This document shows positions 51,899 to 61,971 of a stretch of DNA of 64,000 nt, in pieces. The notes under the pieces are model-generated. The model made no database searches and was not told the DNA's origin. It saw only the letters and a program-made list of their open reading frames with translations. Each line of letters starts with the position of its first letter. Within the stretch, counting starts at the first letter, position 1. Made by a program: the position numbers and the translations under genes. The stretch spans positions 81,098-145,097 of the forward strand of contig NZ_LIRJ01000034.1 in NCBI RefSeq assembly GCF_001419745.1, written 5' to 3'. Origin of the DNA: Streptomyces silaceus (GTDB taxonomy: Bacteria; Actinomycetota; Actinomycetes; Streptomycetales; Streptomycetaceae).

Positions 51899-52669
51899 GT
51901 GTTCGGACGTCGCAAGAAGGACAGTGCCGCCGAGGACGCGGCGGGCGCGGACGAGCAGGTCGTCGACGGCGTGGACAGCGATGACTCCGCTGGCGCCGGC
52001 GTCGCGCGCTCGCGCGTGAGGCTCGAGCCCGAGCCCCGTCCCGACGGTCCCTGGGACGCCTCCGAGGTCCGTGAGCCCGGCGAGGGCCGCGTGGACCTCG
52101 GCGGACTCTTCGTGCCCGGGGTCGAGGGCATGGAGCTGCGCGTGGAGGTCGCGGGCGACGCGATCGTCGCCGCCACCGTGGTGCTGCAGGACAGCGCCAT
52201 CCAGCTGCAGGGCTTCGCCGCCCCCAAGAAGGAGGGCATCTGGGGCGAGGTCCGCGAGGAGATCGCCACGGGCATCACCCAGCAGGGCGGCGTCATCGAC
52301 GAGGTCGAGGGTCCCCTCGGCTGGGAGCTGCGCGCCCAGGTGCCGGTGCAGCTGCCGGACGGCACGGGCGGTGTGCAGGTCGTGCGCTTCATCGGCGTCG
52401 ACGGCCCCCGCTGGTTCCTGCGCGGTGTCATCTCCGGGCAGGGCGCCGTGCAGCCGCAGGCCGCGGGCCTGCTGGAGCAGATCTTCCGGGACACCGTCGT
52501 CGTGCGCGGCGAGGGCCCGATGGCGCCGCGCGACCCGATCGTCCTGAAGCTGCCGGACGACGCGCAGATGGTTGCCGAGGGCGTCAAGGAGGAGCCGCAG
52601 GAGGGCTCGCGCTTCTCCGGCGGCATGGGCCAGCTCCAGCGCGGCCCCGAGATCACCGAGGTGCGCTGA
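51899..52669 (+). CDS. DUF3710 family protein
   Basis: A 256-residue cytoplasmic protein found next to dut throughout actinobacteria. It starts MFGRRKKDS, followed by an acidic low-complexity part (to about residue 50), then the conserved DUF3710 domain with GMELRVEVAG, LQGFAAPKKEGIWGEVREEI, VRFIGVDGPRWFLRGVISG and APRDPIVLKLP. Function unknown. AAGGA lies seven bases before the GTG. In related genomes the next genes encode an OB-fold protein and DUF3159, which are missing directly downstream here. Confidence 0.9.
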   Translation: MFGRRKKDSAAEDAAGADEQVVDGVDSDDSAGAGVARSRVRLEPEPRPDGPWDASEVREPGEGRVDLGGLFVPGVEGMELRVEVAGDAIVAATVVLQDSAIQLQGFAAPKKEGIWGEVREEIATGITQQGGVIDEVEGPLGWELRAQVPVQLPDGTGGVQVVRFIGVDGPRWFLRGVISGQGAVQPQAAGLLEQIFRDTVVVRGEGPMAPRDPIVLKLPDDAQMVAEGVKEEPQEGSRFSGGMGQLQRGPEITEVR

Positions 52670-52812
52670 CGCTCCACCGCCCCGCCCGGGGCGCGAGCTG
52701 ACGGTTTCTCAACTGCCGTGTGGCCCGCAGTGGTTCCGCTTCGTCCGGACCATTGCGGGCCACATTCGCGTACGCCCATACTGTGCCGGTCGTACGGGGG
52801 GAGACCGGAGCG

Positions 52813-55800
52813 GTGAGGGGACGGCGCGTGCCCGCGGCGGTGCGGGCGAGTCGGCACCACGGGCTTGTCCTGGGGGCCGCCGGACTCGCCGTGCTGCTCG
52901 CCGCCACCGTGCTCGCCGCCCTCGCGACGCTCGCCGAGAAGGCCGTCGAGGGCGGGGTGCAGCGGCGGCTCGCCGCGGACCGCGAGGCCGTCGTCGAGGC
53001 CGCGGGCCCCCATCGGGCCGCCGGGGCACGGGAGTTGGACCGCGCCGTCCGTGCCGCCCTGGCCCGCGCCTACGGCGACGTACCCCACCACACCTGGTCG
53101 GCGCTGCGCGCGCCCGCCGCCCGCAACACCGAACTCCCCGTCACCGAAGCCGCGGGCCACCCCCGCGAGGACGCCACCGTTTCCGTCGTCGCCCTGGAGG
53201 GCGCGGCCCGGCACGCCGCGCTGGAGGCCGGACGCTGGCCGCGCCCCGGCGGCCGGGCCGTCGAGGTCGCCCTGACCGGGGACGCCGCCGCGCGGCTCGC
53301 CGTGCGGCCCGGCGACGGGATCACCGTGCGGGGCGCCGGCGAGCGGCTCGTACGGATGAAGGTCGTCGGGCTGTACGCGGCCGGGGAGCGCTCGCCCGCC
53401 CTGTGGGCCTCGCTGAGCAGCACGTTCGGGACGCCCGACTCGATCGCGGTCGTCCCGCGCGCGGACCTCGCGGGCCACCGCGCGCTCGCCGGGGACGCGA
53501 CGGACCTGTGGCTCGGGGTGCCCGACGCGGGCGGGCTGCGGCTCGGCGACATCGAACCGCTCCAGGAGCGCGCCAAGCGGTTCGCGGGCAGCGACGCCGC
53601 GCTCTCCGTGAGCCGCGACGCCGGGGCCGACGCCGACCGGCTGACCCTCTCGGCCGGGCTGCGCCGGGCGCTCGACCGGCTCACCACCCCGATCGCCGTG
53701 GCCCGTGCCGGGCTCTACGTCCCCGCGACACTGCTGGCCGCCCTCGCCGTGGCCGCCCTCGTCCTCACCGCGCGCCAGCTCGCCGAACACCGGCGCCCCG
53801 AGCTGGCGTTGCTGGCCGCGCGCGGCGCGGGCACCCGGCGGATCGCCCTGTCGGCGGCCGCGCAGTGGGCCTGCGTCGCCGTGCCCGCCGGTCTCGCCGC
53901 GCCCTACCTCGCGGGCCCGCTGCTCGGCGCGCTCGAAGGGGCCGGGCTCATCGAGGGCGACGTGCCCGCGTCGGCGGCGACCGCCGTGGGCTGGACGGCC
54001 GCCCTGGCCGCGCTCGCCGTGCACGGCGTCGCGGTGCTCCTGCCGACGGTACGGACCGTGCGGGACCGGCGGGCGGTGGCCCGGCTCCGGCTGCGGATCG
54101 CGCGGTTCGCGGGCGCGCAGCGGTTCGGGGCGGACCTCGCGCTCGCCGCGGTCGCCGTGCTCGGCTGGCTCCAGCTGTGGCAGTACCGCTCGCCGGTGAC
54201 CGGCGGCAGCGGCGTCGACCCGGTCCTGGTGCTCGCGCCCGTCGCGATGACCGTGGCCGCGGCGCTGCTCGTGCTGCGGCTGCTGCCGTTGCTCGCCCGC
54301 GCCGTCGACCCGCTCGCGCGGCGCGGCGCCGGACTCGTCCTGCCGCTCGGCGGCTGGCAGTTCGCCCGCAGGGCGGCCCGGCACGCCGGACCCGCCCTGG
54401 TCGTCACCCTCGCCCTCGCCGTCGCCGCGCTCAGCAGCACGGCGCTGGCCGTCCTGGACCGCGGCGACCGCGACCAGGCCGCTTTCCGGGTCGGCGCCGA
54501 CCTGCGCGTCGAGCCCGGCGACGGGGTGCCGCCCGAGCGCCGGCGCACCGCCTACGAGCGGCTGCCGGGCGCCGAGGCCGTCACCCCCGTGATCACCTCG
54601 GACGCGTACGTCGGCCAGGACGCCGTGGCCGTCACGGCGATCAACACCCGGCGCGGACCCGTGCCGTGGCTGCGCGGCGACCTCGCGGACCGGCCCCTCG
54701 GCGACCTCGTGGCGCCCCTCGGCCGGCGCGTTCCGGACCATGGGCTTCCGGTCGGTGGGGAGGGCCGGAAGCCGGTGGACGAACTGCCGCTGCGCGTACG
54801 GATGACGGCGAGCGGGAGCGGCACGGTCGTGCCGGTGCGGCTCACCGTCTTCTTCGAGGACGGCGACGGACTGACCCACACGAGTTCCGTGGTGATCAAG
54901 GAGGGCGGCGCCAGGACCGTACCGCTCGCGGTGGGGGCGCGCGGCGGTGACGTACGCATTCTGCAGATCGACCTGAGCATGGTCGGCGAGCGGACGCGGC
55001 GGACGTACCACCTGACCGTCGACCAGGTGCCCGGGCTCACGCGCGCGGCGCGCTGGCACGACCTGCGGACGGAGCCGCCCTCCCGGCTGCGGGCCGGCTG
55101 CCCCGGCGCCGGGCGCGAGCGGGAGCGTGCGGGCGGCTGGGAGCGGCCGGACGGCAAGGACGCCCCCGGGCCCGTCCTGTGCGCGGACCGCCCCGGGCGC
55201 GGCACGCTCGTCGACGCGGTGCTGCGCGGGCCCGACGGAGACCTGAAGTACCCCACCTGGAGCGTCCGGCTCGGCACCGACCGGACCAAGGGGCGCCCCG
55301 CCGCGCCCGCGCTCGCCGACGACGCGCTGCTCGCGTCGGGCGCGGTGCGGGTCGGCGACACCGTGACGGTCCGGCGCAGCACGGGCGGCAGCGCGCGCGT
55401 CAGGATCGTCGGGCGGATCGCGGCGGTGCCGGGGCAGCCGCGCGACCGGCCGCGGCTGCTCGCCGACTCCCGCGCGATGGCCGCCCAGTGGACGCTGAGC
55501 GGGTCCCTGCCGGGCGCGGAGAGCGCCTGGTGGGTCGACGTACGCGGGACGGACACCGCGCCCGCGACGGCGGCGGTGCGCGAGGACCCGCGACTGGGGC
55601 ACGCGGTCGATGTGCCGCTGGTCCGGGACGAGCTGGCCGAGGACCCGCTGCGGCGCGGCGCGCGCGGGGCCCTGGTGCTCTGTCTGGTGCTCGCGCCCGC
55701 CTTCGCCGTCATCGCGTTCGCCCTGCACACGGTGCTCTCCGCGCGGGCCAGGGAACGGGAGTTCGCGCTGCTGCGGGCGCTCGGCGTGCGGCGCGGCCAG

Positions 55801-56085
55801 CTCGCCGCGTACCTGTGGACCGAGCAGCTGGCGCTGGCCGGAGCCGCGGCGGTCCTCGGCACGGTGCTGGGCACCGCCCTCGCCGCGCTGATCATGCCCG
55901 TGGTGACGGTCGACGCGGACGGGCGGCCGGTCTTCCCCGGCCTCGTCACCGAGGTGCCGTGGGTGCGCGTGACGCTGACCGCCGGGGCGACGGCCGCGGT
56001 GATCTGCGCGGTCGTGACGGTGGCCGCGCGGGTCCTGGGGCGCGTGGATCTCGCGCGGGTGCTGCGGGCGGGGGAGGACGGGTGA
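52813..56085 (+). CDS. Large ABC transporter permease (FtsX/MacB type), subunit 1
   Basis: A 1090-residue membrane protein with about ten helices. TM1 is near residue 20, followed by a MacB-like extracytoplasmic domain (to about 290). A four-helix FtsX block is near 295-440, further helices lie at 445-560, a second large extracytoplasmic domain spans about 570-930, and the last three helices are near 950-1080 with ARAREREFALLRALGVRRGQLAAYL, the FtsX signature. It probably moves lipids, lipoproteins or peptides, or acts as a mechanotransmitter. The start is uncertain (GTG 52813). The stop overlaps the next gene (GTGA). GC is extremely high. Confidence 0.83.
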   Translation: MRGRRVPAAVRASRHHGLVLGAAGLAVLLAATVLAALATLAEKAVEGGVQRRLAADREAVVEAAGPHRAAGARELDRAVRAALARAYGDVPHHTWSALRAPAARNTELPVTEAAGHPREDATVSVVALEGAARHAALEAGRWPRPGGRAVEVALTGDAAARLAVRPGDGITVRGAGERLVRMKVVGLYAAGERSPALWASLSSTFGTPDSIAVVPRADLAGHRALAGDATDLWLGVPDAGGLRLGDIEPLQERAKRFAGSDAALSVSRDAGADADRLTLSAGLRRALDRLTTPIAVARAGLYVPATLLAALAVAALVLTARQLAEHRRPELALLAARGAGTRRIALSAAAQWACVAVPAGLAAPYLAGPLLGALEGAGLIEGDVPASAATAVGWTAALAALAVHGVAVLLPTVRTVRDRRAVARLRLRIARFAGAQRFGADLALAAVAVLGWLQLWQYRSPVTGGSGVDPVLVLAPVAMTVAAALLVLRLLPLLARAVDPLARRGAGLVLPLGGWQFARRAARHAGPALVVTLALAVAALSSTALAVLDRGDRDQAAFRVGADLRVEPGDGVPPERRRTAYERLPGAEAVTPVITSDAYVGQDAVAVTAINTRRGPVPWLRGDLADRPLGDLVAPLGRRVPDHGLPVGGEGRKPVDELPLRVRMTASGSGTVVPVRLTVFFEDGDGLTHTSSVVIKEGGARTVPLAVGARGGDVRILQIDLSMVGERTRRTYHLTVDQVPGLTRAARWHDLRTEPPSRLRAGCPGAGRERERAGGWERPDGKDAPGPVLCADRPGRGTLVDAVLRGPDGDLKYPTWSVRLGTDRTKGRPAAPALADDALLASGAVRVGDTVTVRRSTGGSARVRIVGRIAAVPGQPRDRPRLLADSRAMAAQWTLSGSLPGAESAWWVDVRGTDTAPATAAVREDPRLGHAVDVPLVRDELAEDPLRRGARGALVLCLVLAPAFAVIAFALHTVLSARAREREFALLRALGVRRGQLAAYLWTEQLALAGAAAVLGTVLGTALAALIMPVVTVDADGRPVFPGLVTEVPWVRVTLTAGATAAVICAVVTVAARVLGRVDLARVLRAGEDG

Positions 56086-58865
56086 GCGGGCGCGGCCCCG
56101 ACGTCAGGCGGAGCGGGCGCGCCGTCGCCCGGACGGGCGAGGCGGTCCGACGGGTGCGGGGGCGTGAACTGCCCCTGGCCGGCGGGCTCGCGCTGCTGAT
56201 CACCGTGCTCGTGGTGATCGCCGCCGCCGGGCCCCCGCTCGCCGAACGGCTCGCGGCCGAGGCCCTGGGCCGGCGGTTCGCGCAGGAGCAGCGCGCGACG
56301 CCCGGCGTGGTCCACAGCGCGCGCTTCGACCCGGAGGAGCCCGCGCCCGGCGAGCGCAGCGACCTCGGGGCCGACCTCGCCCGGTACACGGAGACGATCG
56401 AGAACGCCGCCCCGCGCGCCCTGCGCGACGGCCTCGTGCACGACTCCACGCGGATCCAGCTGCCCACGGTGAAGGGCGAGGTGAAGGGCGGCATCGCGCT
56501 GTCCCTGGTGTACGCCTCGGACGCGCCGGGGCGTGCCGCGTACGTGGAGGGGCGCGCGCCCCGCGCACGCGAGCGGACCGTCGAGCTCGCCGTGTCCACG
56601 CGGACGCGTGACGCCTTGGGGCTGCGGGTCGGACAGCGGATCCCGCTCGGGGACGCCGCGCTGAAGAACGTCGACGTGGTGGGGCGCGTGGTCGGCGTCT
56701 ACCGGGCCGCGGGGGAGCGCCGCCTGTGGGCCGAGAAACCGCTGCTGGCCCGGCCGTTGCCGGGCGTCGCCGGGGCCGCCCCGGACGTCGCCGCGCTGAT
56801 CGCGCCGCGCGCCGCCGAGGTGCTGCAGAACCGGTCCGGCGCCGAGCTGACCGTCGACTGGAACATGCGGGTCGTGGCCGGTCCCGAGGTGGCCGGACGC
56901 TTCGTGGGCGAGCGCGGCGAGCGGGCGTTCCACCGCGTCATGGCCCGCTACCCGATCGCGGCGGGCGAGGACTTCTGCGGGCGCGGCGGGTTCGGCGGCA
57001 AGTGGTGCCTGATCGGCACCCACCCCGCCACGGAGCTGGAGACCTCCACGAAACTGCCGGAGGCCTTCGACGCGTTCGGCGGGCAGTGGCGGCAGGCGGC
57101 CGTCGTCATCTCCTTCGCGCAGGCCTCACTGCTCGGCGTGGGCCTCGCCGCCGCCGTGGTGACCGCGCTCCTGGCGGTCCGCCGGCGGCTCGGCGCCGAC
57201 CGGCTGATACGGGCGCGCGGCGCGTCGGCCGCCGGGGTCGCCCTGGGCCGCGCCGGATGGAGCGCGCCGTCCGGGGCGCTCGGCTACGGCGCGGGCTGCG
57301 CACTCGCCGCGGCGCTGCCCGGCGGCTCACCCGCGTACGGCACCGGACTCGCCGTCGCCGTGCTCGCCTGGCTGCTGCTGCCCGCGCTCACCTGGTTCGC
57401 CCTGCGGGACCGGGCCGTGCTCAGGGACCGCGAGCCGCGCGGCGCCGGGCGCCGTCTCGTCGTCGAGGCGCTGGTCGTCCTGCTCGCGGCCGGCGGCGTC
57501 TCCGCGCTGCGGGCGCGCGGCACCGAGGGCACGGCGGGTCCCGACCCGCTGCTCGCCGCCGTGCCGGTGCTGCTGGGCCTCGCGACCGTCGCCGTGCTCG
57601 TGCGGTGCTACCCCTGGCCGGTCCGCGTGGTGGCGCGGTGGGCGGCGCGGGGGCGGGGCGCCGTCGCACTGGTGGCGCTGTCCCGGGCCGCCAAGGAGGC
57701 GCCCGCGCGGGGCCTCGCGCTGCTCGTCCTCGTGGTGACGCTGGCGGGTGCCGTCTTCGGAGGGCTCGTCTCCGGGACGCTGGAGGAGGGGCGGCGGGCC
57801 GCGGCGGCCTGGCAGGTCGGCGCCGACGCCTCCTTCCTGGGGGCCGGGCGCGACCCCGGCATGGCGGACCGCCTCGCACGCGCGCGTGGCGTGCGGGACA
57901 CCGTGACGGTGCGGCAGCTGCGGGTCGATCCGGTGAGCGGGACGGACGGGGGACGGTACGGCATCGCCAGCCTGATCGGGGTGGACGGCGCGGAGCTGCG
58001 CAAGGCGGCGGGGGATTCGCGTGCCGCCCGCGCGCTGACCGACGCCGGGCTCACCCGGGGCGGCACCGGCCGGGAGATCCGGGTGCTCGCCTCCGAAGGA
58101 CACGCCGGGGACCTGCTCACGTACACCCGGTACGGCAAGACGATCCGGCTGCGGGTGACGGGGCACCTGCCCCAGTCCGCGGCGCGCGATGCCGCGCTGG
58201 GACCGGTGCGCGGCGCCACCGTGGACCGCCAGCGCCTCCTGCTCGCCGACAACCGCGACCTGAAGGCCTTCAAGGCGACGGACTTCGAGGAGACGGCGCT
58301 GCTCCTGTACGGGCGGAACCTGGACGCCGAGGCGCTGCGCTCCCTCGTGCCGCGTGCCGCCCCGGGCGCGAACACCGGCGATCTGCGCATCCGCGCCGAG
58401 GAGGAGGCCGACGCGGCCGACGACGGCCTGATCGCCGCCGTGACCACCGCGCACACCGCCTGCACCGCGCTCGCCGTGCTCCTCGCGCTGCTCGCCCTCG
58501 TCCTCGAACTGCTCCTGTCCGCGCCCGCGCGCGGGCGCACCACCGCCCATCTGCGCACCCTCGGACTCGGCGGACGCGCCGCCTCCGGGCTCCAGCTGCT
58601 GCAGCTCCTGCCGATGGTGCTCGCGGCCGTCGCGGGCGGCGTCGCGCTGGGTCTGACGCTGCCTTCGCTGCTCGGACCCGCCCTGGATCTGCGGGAGTTC
58701 ACCGGCGGGCCCACCGCGCCCGACCGGCACGTCGACGCGCTGTTCACCGCGGCCCTGGGCGCCGGACTCTGCGTCCTGGTCGCCGCGGCGGTGGGCGTCG
58801 AGACCTGGCTCGGGCGGCGCCGTGGGCTCGGCGCCGTCCTGCGACTCGGGAGGGCCGATGACTGA
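56082..58865 (+). CDS. Large ABC transporter permease (FtsX/MacB type), subunit 2
   Basis: A 927-residue membrane protein with the same architecture as subunit 1: an N-terminal helix (about 30-50, LPLAGGLALLITVLVVIAAAG), an extracytoplasmic domain to about 340, a central block of helices (345-580), a second extracytoplasmic domain, and three C-terminal helices from about 785 (LLALLALVLELLLS and ALGAGLCVLVAAAVGVE). The two permeases probably form a heterodimer. The gene overlaps the ATPase gene by eight bases, so the three are one operon. Confidence 0.82.
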   Translation: MSGRGPDVRRSGRAVARTGEAVRRVRGRELPLAGGLALLITVLVVIAAAGPPLAERLAAEALGRRFAQEQRATPGVVHSARFDPEEPAPGERSDLGADLARYTETIENAAPRALRDGLVHDSTRIQLPTVKGEVKGGIALSLVYASDAPGRAAYVEGRAPRARERTVELAVSTRTRDALGLRVGQRIPLGDAALKNVDVVGRVVGVYRAAGERRLWAEKPLLARPLPGVAGAAPDVAALIAPRAAEVLQNRSGAELTVDWNMRVVAGPEVAGRFVGERGERAFHRVMARYPIAAGEDFCGRGGFGGKWCLIGTHPATELETSTKLPEAFDAFGGQWRQAAVVISFAQASLLGVGLAAAVVTALLAVRRRLGADRLIRARGASAAGVALGRAGWSAPSGALGYGAGCALAAALPGGSPAYGTGLAVAVLAWLLLPALTWFALRDRAVLRDREPRGAGRRLVVEALVVLLAAGGVSALRARGTEGTAGPDPLLAAVPVLLGLATVAVLVRCYPWPVRVVARWAARGRGAVALVALSRAAKEAPARGLALLVLVVTLAGAVFGGLVSGTLEEGRRAAAAWQVGADASFLGAGRDPGMADRLARARGVRDTVTVRQLRVDPVSGTDGGRYGIASLIGVDGAELRKAAGDSRAARALTDAGLTRGGTGREIRVLASEGHAGDLLTYTRYGKTIRLRVTGHLPQSAARDAALGPVRGATVDRQRLLLADNRDLKAFKATDFEETALLLYGRNLDAEALRSLVPRAAPGANTGDLRIRAEEEADAADDGLIAAVTTAHTACTALAVLLALLALVLELLLSAPARGRTTAHLRTLGLGGRAASGLQLLQLLPMVLAAVAGGVALGLTLPSLLGPALDLREFTGGPTAPDRHVDALFTAALGAGLCVLVAAAVGVETWLGRRRGLGAVLRLGRADD

Positions 58866-59805
58866 ACTGGCCGAGCTGGAGGCGCGGGCCCGCGCCGCGG
58901 GGCGCCCCGCGGCGGACGAGGGCCTGGTCGTCTGCGACAACCTCGTGCGCGTCTACCGCACCGAGGAGGTCGAGGTGCAGGCGCTGCAGGGGCTCGACCT
59001 GGTGGTCACGGAGGGCGAGTGCGTCGCCCTGGTGGGCGCCTCGGGGTCGGGCAAGTCCACGCTCCTGTCGATCCTGTCCGGGCTCGACCTGCCCACCGCG
59101 GGCCGCGCGAAGGTCGCGGGACACGACCTGCTCACCATGGGCCGCCGCGAACGGCTCGGCTACCGCAGGCGCACCGTCGGCTTCGTCTGGCAGCAGACCG
59201 GGCGCAATCTGCTGCCCTATCTGACCGCGCTGGAGAACGTGGCGCTGCCGATGAAGTACGCGCGCGTGCCGCGCCGTTCGCGCGAGGAGAGGGCCGCCGA
59301 GCTGCTGGGCGTGCTCGGCGTCGCGCACTGCCGCGACCGGCGGCCGGCCGAGCTCTCCGGAGGCGAGCAGCAGCGCGTCGCCGTCGCGGTCGCCACCGCC
59401 AACTCCCCACGCGTGCTGCTCGCCGACGAGCCCACCGGGGAGCTGGACACGGCCAGCGGCGAGGACGTCTTCGCGGCCTTGCGCCGCGCGAACGAGGAAC
59501 TCGGCGCGACCGTCCTCGTCGTCACCCACGACACCCTGGTCTCCGAACAGGTCCGGCGCACGGTGCGCATCCGTGACGGCCGCACGTCCACGGAGACGCT
59601 CCGCGAACAGGGCGGAGCGGGCGAGGAGTTCACGGTTCTGGACAAGGCGGGGCGGCTGCAGCTGCCGGGGGAGTACGTCGAGCGGTACGGGCTGCGGGGC
59701 CGGGTGCGGCTGACGGCGGAGGCGGACCATGTGGGGGTGTGGCCGGATGGGGCGGGGCCCACGGTCGGGGGTCGCCCGAGCGGGGGCTCTGACGTCGGGC
59801 TCTGA
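58858..59805 (+). CDS. ABC transporter ATP-binding protein 1 (LolD/MacB type)
   Basis: A 315-residue ATPase. Walker A GASGSGKST near residue 60, Q-loop WQQTGRNLLPYLTALENV, signature LSGGEQQRVAVAVA, Walker B VLLADEPTGELD and the switch VVTHD are all intact. About 60 residues follow the fold as a C-terminal extension (VERYGLRGRVRLTAEADHVG...), typical of some actinobacterial members. The ATG overlaps the end of permease 2. Confidence 0.92.
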   Translation: MTELAELEARARAAGRPAADEGLVVCDNLVRVYRTEEVEVQALQGLDLVVTEGECVALVGASGSGKSTLLSILSGLDLPTAGRAKVAGHDLLTMGRRERLGYRRRTVGFVWQQTGRNLLPYLTALENVALPMKYARVPRRSREERAAELLGVLGVAHCRDRRPAELSGGEQQRVAVAVATANSPRVLLADEPTGELDTASGEDVFAALRRANEELGATVLVVTHDTLVSEQVRRTVRIRDGRTSTETLREQGGAGEEFTVLDKAGRLQLPGEYVERYGLRGRVRLTAEADHVGVWPDGAGPTVGGRPSGGSDVGL

Positions 59806-59908
59806 CTTCACGCCTTGACGGAAGGCTGGTCCGTACCTAGGGTCACGGCCCAACGCGCGTGTTCAGAAAGGCACTTGACGTTCACATACAGGAACGGATG
59901 GCCCCCCC

Positions 59909-61204
59909 ATGCCGTACGCCTCCACTCCCGCACGCTCCCCGCGCCGCCGCAGACCACGCCACTCCGTAGGCGTGGCCGTCGTCTCCGTAGTGGCCGCCCT
60001 GGTCGCCGGATTCATGGCCTGGCCCGGCGCGGAGCAGGCCGACGCCGCGCCCTCGACCGGCGGGAAGAAGGCCGCCGCCGTCTCCTCGATCACCGCGGAG
60101 AAGGCCGCCGCCCCTTCCGCCTTCGTCCACCCCGGAGTCACCGTCTCCCGCGGCCAGCTGGACTTCGCCCGCGAGAAGGTCACCGCCGGCGCCCAGCCCT
60201 GGAAGTCCGCCTACGGCCAGATGACGGGCAGCACGTACGCCTCCCTGTCCCGCACCCCCAAGCCCCGCGCGGTCGTGGAGTGCGGCTCCTACTCCGACCC
60301 CAACCACGGCTGCACGGACGAGCGCGAGGACGCGATAGCGGCGTACACCACCGCCCTCGCCTGGTACATCACGCGCGACGAGCGCTACGCGAAGAAGTCG
60401 ATCGAGCTGATGGACGCCTGGTCTGCCGTCCTCAAGGACCACACCAACAGCAACGCCCCGCTGCAGACCGGCTGGGCGGGCTCCAGCTGGCCGCGCGCCG
60501 CCGAGATCATCAAGCACACGTACACCGGCACCTGGGCGAACTCGGGCCGCTTCGCCACGATGCTGCGCGGCGTCTACCTGCCCGAGATCATCAACGGCTC
60601 GAACTCCAACGGGAACTGGGAGCTGTCGATGATGGAGGCCGCCATCGGCATCTCCGTCTTCCTGGAGGACAAGGCGTCGTACGACAAGGCGATGGCGACG
60701 TTCCGTACGCGCACCGCCGCGTACGTCTACCTCGCCTCCGACGGCGCGCTGCCGAAGACCGTGCCCAGCCAGCACCTCGACACCCGCGAGAAGATCGTCA
60801 AGTACTGGCAGGGGCAGGGCACCTTCACCACCGGTCTCACCCAGGAGACCTGCCGCGACTTCACCCACACCGGGTACGGCCTCTCCGCGATCTCCCACGT
60901 CGCCGAGACCAGCCGCATCCAGGGCGAGGACCTCTACGGCACCGACGTCGGCGAGCGGCTGCGCCAGGGCCTCGGCTTCCAGGCCACGTACGAACTGGGC
61001 GAGGCGCCGCCCGCCTCGCTCTGCAAGGGCACCGTCCACCGCGGCCTCGGCCCCGTCACCGAGGTCGGCTACAACGCCCTCGCCGGACGCCTCGGCCACG
61101 CCATGACCAACACCCGGAAGCTCACCGAACGCAACCGCCCGGCGGGTTCCAACAACCTCTTCGTCGCCTGGGAGACCCTCACGCACGCGGGCAATCCCCG
61201 CTGA
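59909..61204 (+). CDS. Secreted alginate-lyase-family protein
   Basis: A 431-residue exported protein. A very basic start (RSPRRRRPRHS), a hydrophobic core (VGVAVVSVVAALVAGFMAWP) and an AQ/ADA-like cleavage region near residue 46 make a Sec or Tat signal. The mature part is an alpha/alpha toroid of the alginate lyase superfamily: WKSAYGQM, CTDEREDAIAAYTTALAWY, GWAGSSWPRAAEIIKHTY, NGNWELSMMEAAIGISVF and CRDFTHTGYGLSAISHVAETS. It probably depolymerises a uronic-acid polysaccharide. It sits between two ABC ATPase genes, with 103 bases before and 86 after. About 45 bases upstream, GGTCCGTACCTAGGGT holds a TAGGGT -10-like box. Confidence 0.87.
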   Translation: MPYASTPARSPRRRRPRHSVGVAVVSVVAALVAGFMAWPGAEQADAAPSTGGKKAAAVSSITAEKAAAPSAFVHPGVTVSRGQLDFAREKVTAGAQPWKSAYGQMTGSTYASLSRTPKPRAVVECGSYSDPNHGCTDEREDAIAAYTTALAWYITRDERYAKKSIELMDAWSAVLKDHTNSNAPLQTGWAGSSWPRAAEIIKHTYTGTWANSGRFATMLRGVYLPEIINGSNSNGNWELSMMEAAIGISVFLEDKASYDKAMATFRTRTAAYVYLASDGALPKTVPSQHLDTREKIVKYWQGQGTFTTGLTQETCRDFTHTGYGLSAISHVAETSRIQGEDLYGTDVGERLRQGLGFQATYELGEAPPASLCKGTVHRGLGPVTEVGYNALAGRLGHAMTNTRKLTERNRPAGSNNLFVAWETLTHAGNPR

Positions 61205-61290
61205 TCCGCACCTTGTCGGGCCGGGCGCCCGCCGACGATACTGGCGCCCGGCCCCCGCGGACCCGGGGGCGCGTACGGGGGGAGCGTCCG

Positions 61291-61971
61291 GTGACAGAAG
61301 GCGTGGTCGTCGTCGAGGACCTGCACCGCACGTACGGCACCGGGGCCGCCGCCGTCCACGCCCTGCGCGGAGTCTCCTTCACCGTCCCGCGCGGCGAGCT
61401 CGTCGCCCTGAAGGGCCGCTCCGGATCCGGCAAGACGACCCTGCTCAACCTCGTCGGCGGACTCGACGTCCCCGACCACGGGAAGATCGCCGTGGACGGC
61501 GTGGAACTCGCGGGCCTCGGCGAGAACGGCCTGCTCGAGCTGCGCCACGACCGCCTCGGCTTCATCTTCCAGTCCTTCGGCCTCATCCCCATCCTCACCG
61601 CCGCGGAGAACGTCGGCGTGCCGCTCCGGCTCAAGAAGGCAGACCCCCGCGAACGGGAGGAGCGCGTCGCCCTCCTCCTGGCCCTCGTCGGCCTCGCGGA
61701 CCACGCGCGGCAGCGGCCCGGCGAGCTCTCCGGAGGACAGCAGCAGCGCGTCGCCATCGCCCGCGCGCTCGCCAACAGGCCCTCCCTGCTGATCGCGGAC
61801 GAACCCACCGGGCAGCTCGACGCGGAGACCGGGCTCGCCGTGATGGAACTGCTGCGCGCCGTGGTCCGCGGCGAGGGCGTCACCGCCCTCGTCGCCACCC
61901 ACGACACCACGCTCCTCGACCTCGCCGACCGGGTCCTCGAACTGCGCGACGGCGAGATCGCCGAGCACTGA
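61291..61971 (+). CDS. ABC transporter ATP-binding protein 2 (LolD/MacB type)
   Basis: A 226-residue compact ATPase with intact Walker A GRSGSGKTTL, Q-loop FIFQSFGLIPILTAAENV, signature LSGGQQQRVAIARA, Walker B LLIADEPTGQLD and switch ATHDTTLL. It is most like lipoprotein/macrolide exporter ATPases. The GTG at 61291 has GGGGGGAGCG in front. There is no permease of its own nearby, so it may pair with the two permeases upstream, giving a complex with two different ATPases; alternatively it is an orphan. Confidence 0.92.
   Translation: MTEGVVVVEDLHRTYGTGAAAVHALRGVSFTVPRGELVALKGRSGSGKTTLLNLVGGLDVPDHGKIAVDGVELAGLGENGLLELRHDRLGFIFQSFGLIPILTAAENVGVPLRLKKADPREREERVALLLALVGLADHARQRPGELSGGQQQRVAIARALANRPSLLIADEPTGQLDAETGLAVMELLRAVVRGEGVTALVATHDTTLLDLADRVLELRDGEIAEH

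Noticed and set aside
51175..55728. 1517-residue minus-strand open frame across dut, DUF3710 and the permease
   Set aside because: It is antisense to conserved genes and has no domain, ribosome site or plausible composition.
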